Below are positions 21,201-33,200 of a stretch of 64,000 bases of DNA, piece after piece. Position 1 is the first letter of the stretch, and the number at the start of each line of letters is the position of its first letter. The notes below the pieces were generated by a model. The model was not told where the DNA came from and did no database searches. It saw only the letters and a list, made by a program, of their open reading frames with translations. The DNA is taken from positions 6,497,747 to 6,561,746 of the forward strand of contig CM067312.1 of the NCBI GenBank assembly GCA_034231615.1, read 5' to 3'. This DNA is from Meghimatium bilineatum (Eukaryota; Mollusca; Gastropoda; Stylommatophora; Philomycidae). A program made the translations under genes and the position numbers.

Positions 21201-24200
21201 TAAGACAGTGAGCATGACTCAGACAAGGGGTTCGGCAAATGATACCTCAACTAAGAAGGCGAGAGAGTCCGGGTCCAACTCTTCCTTCAAGTTCTTCCTA
21301 ATCAGCAACCAGGCTCGTGAATGAGAAAAGGTTCAGTACGTGATGGGCACAGGCACTAAATGTCTAATTACATGAGACAAGTTCATTGGCTGTGGAACGT
21401 CTCGTGCGAGATAGACGTGAATGACAATGGAAGCCCACTACCAGAATTACCTCGGATGTCCGGGCAACAGTGTGAGCCAACCGAGGTGTAAACACAGTTT
21501 AACTGTGGAACCAGCAGTACAATGTACTTCACACTCCCCAGTGAAAATCACACGATTTATTCACTGTGATTATCAGAGAGCAAACGTAAAAAAGGAGTAT
21601 GAGAACAAACGCACACACAAAATTATAATTTTTGACATCTGATAATCAATGTAGCTAATTTCGTACCTCAAACAGATTCTTGTTAATGCCTAGATACTTC
21701 CCATTACCACATCCAACGTCAGCTACCAGCGATGACGGGGGCAACTCCAACATAAAATCTGCAATCTTTGGCCAAGGTTTATACCGTGTTCCACTGAAAT
21801 GCTCCGCTATGTCGTCATAGACCTATAACAAGAAACTTAACAAGTTATTGCTTTCGGTCAATAATGATTCAATCATAATTGCTGGAATAATAAATTGTGT
21901 AAGACCACTGTTCTACTACAATAGAATCCAGTGGTAGTTTAAGAACAAACAAAACAATTACAGTAGGACCAATAGAGGTAGAAATTTGGTTTTGCAGAAG
22001 CATATTTGATAGCTAAAGAAAACCAATGCCGAGCTGTTGAAAAAGTCCATCCAATTGAGACATAATGTGCTTACTAACTTAGCAGCTATGATAAATACAA
22101 GTCAAGACACAACAAGAGCATAATGACACACAAAATGTATTGGTATATCTTCTTCTTCTTCTGTGTTCGTTCTCAAACTCCTGCTGGTTAGCAGGATGTA
22201 GTCCGGAGAACTGATATTGGTATATAAATACATTGGGTACCACAAACATTGTGGGGTAACTCAAGATGGATCATTTGCAAATACAGGAACATAAACATTG
22301 CTTGCCTATTCGTGCGCCATCTGGAGTATAAGTTGAAGAGAAGCTTGTGAGGTCTATACTCCAGCATGTATCTGAGATACTTATTATGGCATTGGCATCG
22401 TGGATATTTCTGAAGCAGACTTCACCCAGTTCATTCACTTTATCAAGGACTTTCATCCAGCCATCCAATACGCTTCCTCTACCTCTTCTGTGGACTTCCT
22501 GGGCACCACTGTTTCTACTGACCTTACTGCCAGCTCACAAGAAAGTAGAGTACACAAAGCCAGTGGAGCCTTCACTGCAACAACAAGCAGTCAAACAATG
22601 GAAGTATTTGCTGTAATGCTGGCACTTAACTGGCTGGAATCGCAAACTTATTCCCATGCATGCATACTAAGTGACTCAATGAATATGATTCATTGAAAGT
22701 CAAAACAGGTGATGGATGGAGTCATTAGAGAGAGTTAAAATTGGGGCCTCACTGTGAAAACTCACACTATTCTTTGTCCCCGGACATGCGGGTTTGCTGG
22801 GAAACAAATTGGCCAACCAATTAGCTGGCCATGTCACCATAACAGATGGTCAGTCTATGGGCTGAGCAGACATATTCATTGCTCTTTGTGAGTTCGCACG
22901 ATCAGATGATTTTGTGATAAATGAGCATGAGTTCAATATCGAGAATGTGCGAACTGGGAGTGAGAATAGGCATGGCCCGTAGAGAACACATAACAAAGAT
23001 TTCAAAAAGAGCAGTGAACCAACATAGGACCATAACCATCAACAGAGAAATTTAACCTTTAGCACACCATGTTTATAATTCGGGCGATACATTTAGCAGA
23101 AATTGTGTCTTTTCGTGATGGCGAAATCCACAGCCCAGTGCATTAAACCCGAATCCAAAGAAAACAAGACAGATTTGTAATTTTTTTGAGATAATGTTTT
23201 GGCAACTGAACTAGCAAAATTAAATAAAGTTTCTGGTATTACAATGGCGACGAGATGTGTGATTATGATTTTGAAATCCGCACTATCTCTATCCATCCGA
23301 GAGGCGAAGCGACATGACATTGGGATTTATATACTTTTATTTCATCATATATTCAGTGAAATCATTATTTATTTGGAATTTAAACTGGAAATCTTGAGAG
23401 GTAAGTACTTCAAATAGTTTAATTAAAATAGAACACGAGGTTCCACAAGGTTTTCACCACGTAAAATATATAATATTCAACAGCTTTCGATCGATCAAAA
23501 ATACGGTAGGCCTAGCTCTAGATAGATCTAAATCTGTCTTTACCACTTTCTCACACGTCTCGTATCACACACATACAAACAAAACTTACACCAATATATG
23601 CAGAATTTAATTCTTTATTTATATGTGCAAATATTATTTAAATATCTGTAACAACGAAAAAGTTATCACATTTTCAGAACAGCCATCGACGATTGTGTAA
23701 CATTTTCAAAAACTGATTCCGCGGCAGGAGAGAAATTACGTAATTGTAAACACGGCGTGCTAAAGGTTAATGAAGCGGAGATCTCAGCACATATGGACAT
23801 GTCCGGTGTATGAAAAGAATAATCAACACATCTAATATAATACCTACTACCCTTTCCGGATTCTTCACATCAGTTCACTAGAAACCTACAAGTCTTTACA
23901 GATGGCCAGTATGCAGCCTGTAAAATTTCAAAGGGATTATGAGCCCCTAAAATTTCACACATGATTTCTTGCCTGGACCAGTTTAATGGAGAACATGCCT
24001 TGTCAATTTTCACTAACCCTCATACAGCACTAACCCCCTTGCGGCACTATTGATTACTTCCAAGGAAAAGGCAATGCCAATACTCCTGAAAACAAGCAGA
24101 ACTGCATGAGAAGTGAGAAGATGGTTTAATACATCATTGGCTGCCTAAGGGTCTCTCCTCCACATTTCTGTAGGGGTTTACTCCCTTAAAATATAGAAAC

Positions 24201-27200
24201 TGCAGTAACACAGGCAAATATGAGGTATGAACAAAATACTCCTGATTACTGATCAGCAAAGTGTTCCATAGAAACAACACAAAACACTTCAAAACAGCTT
24301 GTTACTATGACAATACTAATGACAACAATCCCGAAGCTACTAAACTATAATAAAGCATGACCTATAACCTCTAATAGACAGTGCTATGTTACTGTGTACC
24401 TTGTGAACGTGCTGTTTCTCTAAGGCTATAGCCTCAACATCATTCTGAGGCAAATTTGTCAATGTAGTTTCAGTATTGTCTCTCATTATATTTTTGGATT
24501 CTCTGTTCCGAATAACTTTTCTGAAAGTGAATGAAGTCCGAACACCTCGGTTCTGCAAAGTCCACCCATCACCACTGGGCGTTGGTACAATGTCAGATTT
24601 CCTTGGTGTAATGCCATGTGACCAAACATATCTAGATTCACCTGTCATAACAAGGAGGCTGCGACGAGGAACTGTAACAATAAGATGACGACCATCTGGG
24701 TGACGGAAGTCCATCAATGTCTGAGACCCCAGGCTTAGAGACATGATGCCATCTTCAAAAGCATCAACTGTGTCCACGTGAGGAGGAATACCTGAAACAA
24801 TGAAATTACTATTTGATCCAATGTACTAACACTTTTTCTCCTCCTACAATATTTCCTAGAGGAAACTCTTTAGTTTTTCTTCCTGCTAACACATATTGCT
24901 TATATGTCTCACCTAAACTTATTAATAAATTTAATTTCTCCCAAATTGACTACACTTTATTGCATTAATCAATTTAACGTCTCCCAAATTGACTACACTT
25001 TGTTGCATTAATCAATTTGACTTTTCCCAAATTTACTACACTTTATTGCATAAATCAATTTATTTCTCCCAAATTGACTACACTTTGTTGCATTAATCAA
25101 TTTAATGTCTCCCAAATTGACTACACTTTATTGCATTAATCAAATTGACTTCTCCCAAATTCACTATACTATCGGGGTGCAAAGGGAACGCTTTGCTCTA
25201 GGCGAACCCAGGGTTAGCAGATAACCAAGATTCCAAATGTACCTCCTCGCGGTGCACCCTGGTAACAGAAAAACAGCAGCTCGAGCTGATTCTGGCCAAA
25301 TCATTTGGGGATCGTGTCCGAGAATGTGGAGGTAGCAAATGGAAAGATATTTGACTGCATAAGAGACAGACAATATCTCCGACACCACCAGCATCACCAC
25401 ATACAGCGACACTGTCGACATACAGTGAAGCTAGTCAGTCCAGTCAGAACATTGGAGGGGTGACCAATGCAAAATGCACGTAAAGGTAGATGCATTGCGA
25501 GAGACAAATAGATTTCATACTGAGTACAATGAAACAATGAAAGGGCAGAACAGTGCTAGAGGGCAGCGCGAACTGCAAATAGAAAGTGAAAAGTTCCTAG
25601 GAAAGGGGACTTACAAACTCCGTCAGCTCAAGACGAGCTTCTAGTTACCTATGCTCCTTACAGACAGAGACCCAGACCCAATCATTGGCGTTCGGTAAAG
25701 CAAGAAGTCCTAACCCAACTCTAATGTCGAGCCTTCCTAAACTGGAAATATGCTCACGAAGAGAAAGGGTCCTGTACCCGATGGGCTTAGGCAAGAAAGG
25801 GACAACGATGGCAGTCCTAGCCCAACTCTAATGTCAGGTTTTCCTATACCTGAAATACACTTGCAGAGAGAAAAGGTTCAGTACCTGATGGGCTCAGGCG
25901 CTATTGGGACAAGGTCGCTCAGCTCGAGAACGCCCTGCTCTCAAACGCGTGGTGCGAGACTTAAACTTGGACAAGGGGTACATGATGTCGGTGAATGACA
26001 CCTCGGCTAAGAGGGCGTAAGAGCCATGGTCCAACTCTTCCAATGAGTTCTTCCCCTTAAGGAACCAGGCTCACGGATTAGAAACAGTTCAGTACCCGAT
26101 GGGCACAGTACGTCCAATTACACAAGGCAAGTTCATAGACAGTGGAACACCTCGTGCAAGACAGATGAGAGCAAAAATCGTCTGGGCGAAGAGTCACCAC
26201 ATACACGCATGCCTGGAGACAGATATTGAGGCTGTCACAGGCTAGGGTAGCCCACTTGTCAAGGCATGCCGAAATTGGATGTGCTAGGCCTACAAGGCGC
26301 ATAACGGTGGCACAATGTAAGCACGCTCCCGGCGGAAATCACACGGATATCCGTGCTGGTTACAATGTAGCGAATGCAAAACAAACAAACTATACTGTTC
26401 TATTAATCAATTTGACTTTCTCCCAAATTTACTACACTTTTGTTGCCATCTTCTGCATTTAGTCTCAAACTCCTGCTGGTTAGCAGACTGTAGAAAAGAA
26501 TGTTTTGTGTCATGGCTTTAAGCTTGGCTGCTGTATATACACCTTTTGCCAAATACATCTGACTTGGTTAGTATGACATTCTTGGTCATTCTAATTTATA
26601 GGATATTGTAACCAACCCCAAGACTTCTTATTCACCTCTTATGACATGAATGACAGATCAGTGCTACTATTATTTATCAATGCTACCTTTACTATTGAGT
26701 GCTTCCCTTTCATGCCCCAGCAACACATGGTCAATGATATTTGTCAAAGAAAATTTTCACCACAATAAATGAAAATAAATCGGCCAAGCATGTCACAAGA
26801 ATTGACTAAAGATTTAGGATTATGGTTGGCTGTACCATAAAGAATCAATGTGACCTGAAGCCATATCTGTCAGGTTGAAAAGCACAGATACCATAGTCAA
26901 ACTGTGAACAATGGCACGGCATATTCCATTATATGGATTACATCCTGCTAGCCCATAGGAGTTTGAGAATGAATGTAGAAGAAGAAGAAAATATATTATT
27001 TTAATACCTACTATATCAAGTGACATATTCTTTCCAGAACGTTGTCTTCCTAGTGGATACTCTGAATGACTCTATGTTCCGGACAAGCAGGCCTGCATTG
27101 GCCAGAGACACTTGCATACAATCTTTGATGTCACTGGTCCATCATCTTCTTGGTCTTCCTCTTCTTCTCTTTCCTTACACTCTGCCCTCCAGAATCAGCC

Positions 27201-30200
27201 TTTCACTTTAAGTATCCAAAATAATGAAACTTCCTTCTTTTGATGGTATTTAGAAGCCACCCTTCATTTAGTTTCAGTCATTTCAAAACTTCAAAACTGT
27301 TCTTCTTTTTCTCTGTCCATGATATTCGTAGGATCTTTCTGTAGCACTTCATTAATACCTACTACTATTGTTCTACATTCTCAAACTCCTGCAGATTAGC
27401 AGGATGTATCCGGAGAACAAAATGCACTGTCATGGTTTACAGCTTAGCTGCGATAAATGTGCCTTTTTGGCTGACACATCTGACTTCAGCATGGCTTCTG
27501 GGTCACTTTCTGTGACCATGTATGGAATGGAACAGCCAACTTCACCCCAAAACCTCCTAGTCACCTTATACAACATTCATGGAAGGTAAACAGTGTTGCT
27601 ATTCTTTACTCTTTTGGGCTCCGGGAACACCCAGGCGAATATGATGATATTCATCCGTCGTAATCGACGATGACCAAAAATTCAAACATAATAATAATAA
27701 TAACAACCCTAAGCAATAACAAAGTAAATTGTGCATTTTTAAATGACTAACAAGTCCAATGTGATCAAGGCGAATATACCTAATATAAGAATGTACAATC
27801 CCAGTGGGCATCTGAGCGTGTGACGAGAGAAGCAAGACAGTGACAAAAGGTCAAGCATCTATGACCCTGGTTAGCTTTAAGTATGGTGTCCAGTGATTAT
27901 GTACAGGAACCTGTTCTCTTGTACCATTGGCCGACTATATTATTGATATGGTTACAGACGTCCACCGCTCAATGGAAATGGTAAAATACTGAATGTATTA
28001 GTTTCCAACACATATCCATTCTCTGGATTACATCCTGCTGGAAATCTTGTAGAATCATTGTCCTGCTACAAGAAAGATCTAGTGGGAGTTTGAGAATGAA
28101 CACCAAGAAATAAAAAAAATACCTTGTCCAGGCTTATACTGGTTTATAGTCAGCTGGTCTGCGTAGTGATGAACTAAACCTAGACTTTGTGCTCTCAGTA
28201 ACATGTCATGACACTCATCAGGAATCCCATCTGGAAGGGGATTATTGATGTCCACATCATTAATGTCATACTTGAACTCAAAACCAAAGTGTTTAACCTT
28301 GCGATGTTTCATCACACCTTCACCTGTGTTATAAAAGGAAAAATACTATTTTAACAATCCAGTCATGTGTTTTATATTGCCAAGGACGATGATGAAATAA
28401 TCCCTTTAGCTGTGAGCAGATGCAAGGTCAGTGCTTTAAGCACTCCAGTCTGGAAAACTAATAGACTTGCAAAAACTACTTAATGAACTGTCTTACTAGT
28501 ATAGGGTAATGCAGTGGGTACCCTCTCACTGTGGAATAGCAGGAAATGAAAAAGCAGACAACCTGGCTAAGGAAGGTGCTGCAGAAGAACAACCAGATGT
28601 ACCAATCACTTACCATTCGAAAAAACAGATGATCAAGTCAATAAGAAAGCCACAAACACCACCACAAGATGACTATCACATTATGAATAGATCAGAACAA
28701 GTTGTAATTCTACGCCTCAGAATGGGACACAACCGACTCCGTAGTCACATGTATACAAAATTCAAGTTTGGCAACACGGCCATGTGAACAGGTAGCACAG
28801 AGTGCTAAACATATACTTCAAGAGTGTTGTGAGTATGAAATGCTGAGTCAGACAATTTGGCGACAGGAAACAACACTGGAATCAAAGCTCTATGGGCCAC
28901 AAAAGAGTATGAACTACAAAAGACAGTGAGTTTTATTCAGGAGACAGAATTACAGATATAGACATGTTTAAGTGAACAGAAGAAGAAGAAGGGAACATAT
29001 ATGCGCCTGGAGTCATCAAAAGATGTTACCATAGGTGACATGCACCACACTATTTAGTTGACAGTGAATTTCATTCGAGAAGGACTTTGTTTGCTCATCA
29101 ATATATATCGCAGCAGATAAAAAAATTACATTATTAACAATCTAGTAACCATATAACATTAATATAGTAACCATATTACATTAACATAAATATAGCAACC
29201 ATATTACATTAACATAAATATAGCAACCATATTACATTAACAAAAATCTAGTAAATATATTACATTAACATAAATATAGTAGCCATGTTATATTAACATA
29301 AATCTAGTAACCATATTATATTAACATAGTATTTTGTTCATTGAACCAATTGGTCACCACTGCCATGACATCTTCATCAGAGTGGAATAATTGTCCCATT
29401 AGAGCTTTCTTTAAGGGTTCAAACAAATGAAAGTCACATGGAGATAAATTGGGGCTGTAGACTGGATGTGGCAGAACTTCCCATCTTTTCCGTGCTAACG
29501 CTTCCCGCACAACTTTTGTGATATGTGAGCAAGCATTGTTGTGCAACAGAATGACACACTGAGACAGCATGCTGGGTCACATACATTGTTGTGCAACAGA
29601 ATGACACACTGAGACAGCATGCTGGGTCACATACATTGTTGTGCAACAGAATGACACACTGAGACAGCATGCTGTGTCACATGCATTGTTGTGCAACAGA
29701 ATGACACACTGAGACAGCATGCTGTGTCACATACATTGTTGTGCAACAGAATGACACACTGAGACAGCATGCTGTGTCACATACATTGTTGTGCAACAGA
29801 ATGACACACTGAGACAGCATGCTGGGTCACACACATTGCCTGCATTATTTTATTAATGGTGGTTGGTCAACATCAATCGGCTGTAAGAAACTGAATCACT
29901 GCTTGCTGTCCTAATTTGGATAGATTTATTATCACACCGGTCATGTTGTCGACTGCCTGCAGCAGACACTAAGCATACAAAGAGAATGACCATGTGAACA
30001 TTTGGTTGTTGGAATGTGTTTATTATATCCCTCATGACATCTTTATACTCTAAATGTTCTGGCATAAGTGACGCAGCACAGGCAGGTTTCATCTGAACAT
30101 GCCTCATATTATAATTTGGAAAGATGATGGGTGATTTTTTTCAAAAGAATTTATTCAATTGCAAGATTATCAGTCATGAGAAAAAAATAGAAGCCTCTGA

Positions 30201-33200
30201 TGTTTCTGCTGGAAGAAAGGAGTGACTGAATCCAGACAGGTAAGCGTGTCGAAGCAAAAAAATGAACACATACACAGTCGTACAAGTTATTTACATACCT
30301 TTGCTGTTCTCTCCAGTATCTTCAGTCATAAGAGTTAACAATAGTTCCTCTATCTCTTCTGATACAAAGTCCTCGACAATGACAAGCCCTGCTGGTTTTT
30401 CACCCGATGGCATTATGCTGGATGGTACTAGGGTATTAATAAAAATGAAGTTGTTTGCTCATGTGATGATTTAGTGATAGCCAAACTTCACAATTTTTAA
30501 ACATGAAATAATTTTATCGCAGAAGTATCTCAGGCAAATATCATAATAAGAAATACAATCACTTTAAACAAAAATTATCAGATTCCTTTGCTGGATATAA
30601 CAAATTGTCCGCCACTTACCAAATATTTGTTATAACAGAATTATGCTAAAAAAGAAATGGGAATTTTCAATAGTATTGTTTAATACATAATTTTTTTTTA
30701 AATGTATGCCCTAACATGGGACTCACAGATGCACCCAACTGCAGAATCAAATGACCCCTTCCATCAAATGCCACGCAAGGAACAAACCATCATCTTCAGA
30801 CTACAAACTGACCACAACAGACTGAGAAGTCACATGTTCCGAAAGCTGAAGATTGACGTGACAGACTTGTGCAACTGTGGACTGAGTACAGAGACTGCAG
30901 AACACATTCTAATCATGCCTGTCAACTCTACCAAGAAGAGAGGGAGAAAATATGGCCTACTGAGATGGCACTACTTCCAGAACTGAGGGGTTCCATGGAT
31001 GACCTGAAGCGTAAGAAAATGTCAAGTCAAATTTAGAATAACAATTGCTCACCTGTCTCAGCATAGAATAAATAAAGAATAATGTCTTGAGTAGGATCTT
31101 TTCCTTTCCTGAGTAAATGTCCATTAAGATTATGTAAAGCTTGTGTAGCACAGGTCACATCAGTAAAGGATACAAAGCTGTACTGCTTTCTGGGCATCAT
31201 TACAACACCATCAACATTACCAAATGTTGCAAACAAGGGCAAGAGCTCAGACTGGCTGACATTGCATTCCAAGCCTCCATTTTGTACGCAGAGTACCTAC
31301 ACACAAAAATACCAATACACAGCTAATACAGGATACTTAATTTTCTATTTACAAATAGCAAATAGTATCTAACTCTTGCTTTCACTAACAACTTTTGTTA
31401 TTGAAGCACAAAGCCCCATTCATTTACATTGACAACTTTTGTTATCAAAGCACAAAGCCCCATTCATTTACATTGACAACTTTTGTTATCGAAGTACAAA
31501 GCCCCATTCATTTACATTGACAACTTTTGTTATCAAAGCACAAAGCCCCATTCATTTACATTGACAACTTTTGTTATCAAAGTACAAAGCCCCTTTCATT
31601 ACCACAGTCAACTTTTATCGCCCATGAATATGGTTTTTTACATGGGAAATTTTGCTGGCCCTCTCTCTCTCTCTCATGTGACATTCTTTCCAAAACGTGG
31701 TCTTCCTTATGGATTATTTTTTACATGTCCATGGTATAAGTACAATTCATATTTAATAAATGCTGCAAATAATTATAATGGGATTTAGATGGGGGAAAAT
31801 ACAATACAGTAAAAATAAAATCTCTGCTTACCTTACCAGTCGACACACATGAATAATATCCCCCAACACAAGCAGCTCGCAAAACTAAACACATCATTGT
31901 GCACATAATCCATGAAAGTTTTAGCACATTTTAAGCACACAAACATTTTACCATAAATAACTAAGATATTTAATAATCATATATTAAAATGAATTTGAAT
32001 CATGCAAATAGACACAATTTTAAATATTAATTAGCCCTAATTGCATCTGAAAATTAGCACAATGTAATCAACAGATGTATCTTGCCTTCCTGAGCATATA
32101 AATGTATATTTTATATTTTTTTAAATTGTAATAATTTAAAAAATTGGAATTTATACTTAATTCAATTTTAATTATGCAAACTAGACACCATTTTGAATAT
32201 TAATGAGCTCTGGTTGCATCTGAAAATTCTAACAATGTAATCAGCAGATACGTTCTGTCTTTTCAAGCACATAAATGTATAGTTTTCAGTAGTTTTTTTA
32301 ATTATACATAATAAAAATTGGAACAGTAATCGCAGAGCATACCCCCTACTACTTCCTGTTCACAGTTATTAAGATCTGGGATCTCCTTAGCATAGTGGTT
32401 AAGCTGTTTGCTTTGTGTTCAAGGGGTCATGGGTTTGAATCCAACTCCTGTCATCTTGTGTACAATGGTGTTAATTTTTTCAGAGATCCTTGTGATTATC
32501 ACTTAAGTTACAGACTACTGGTGCCTCTGCTAACCTGGAGGTCAGGGGAAGGCAGAGTAGTCCTACTGACCAAACCAAATGCCTCAGAGTTGCTCAGTGG
32601 AATGTGGAAGGAGTGCAAAACAAAAAGCCTGAGTTACAGGAATCCTGAGGGAAAACCAGATCGACATAATGTGCATACAAGAGACGCACTTAAAGGACAC
32701 ACAGAGATTCTTTATTCGGGGTTATGAGTCCTTCCGCCAAGATCGACTCAAAAGAGTCAAAGGAGCTATACTGACGTTTGTAAAAACATCAATACCAGCA
32801 GCAGAGGTAAATGATCCGGAGAAGGAGAACTGGAACATATAACAGTAAAATTGCTGCTGCCTGGTGGGTGGAGAAATATCAATAACAAACTGCTACATCC
32901 CTCCTGCCACCAAAATGGAACTTTGTAAACTAAAGATAGAGGAATCGAGTCACCTAATAGTGGGTGACTTCAATGGTTTTATGAATCCACTCCTCGCCTC
33001 CATGACCCACAGGTAAGTAAGAAGCAGGATGTCACCCATACTCATGTGACTCTCTCCAAACCATGAATTATTTCTAACACTTCTACTTACATCGTGACGA
33101 TTGTTCCCGAAACGTCGGCACCTCCAAATATAACCTTCACTTTTCTTGGAATTTTTAACGAATTTCATATATTGGCCACAAGACGGACACACATAATAGT

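Noticed and set aside
24930-25169. Possible CRISPR-like array
   Set aside because: Units are contiguous with no unique spacers, and the genome is eukaryotic.
25750-25998. 82-codon plus frame
   Set aside because: It lies inside the R2 repeat, on the opposite strand, and comes from internal direct repeats.
31721-31927. Alternative ALKBH8 first exon (ending CVSTGK before GTAAGC)
   Set aside because: Phase would fit, but the peptide lacks the Lys-rich N-terminal character of the family; the exon at 35574-35699 fits better.
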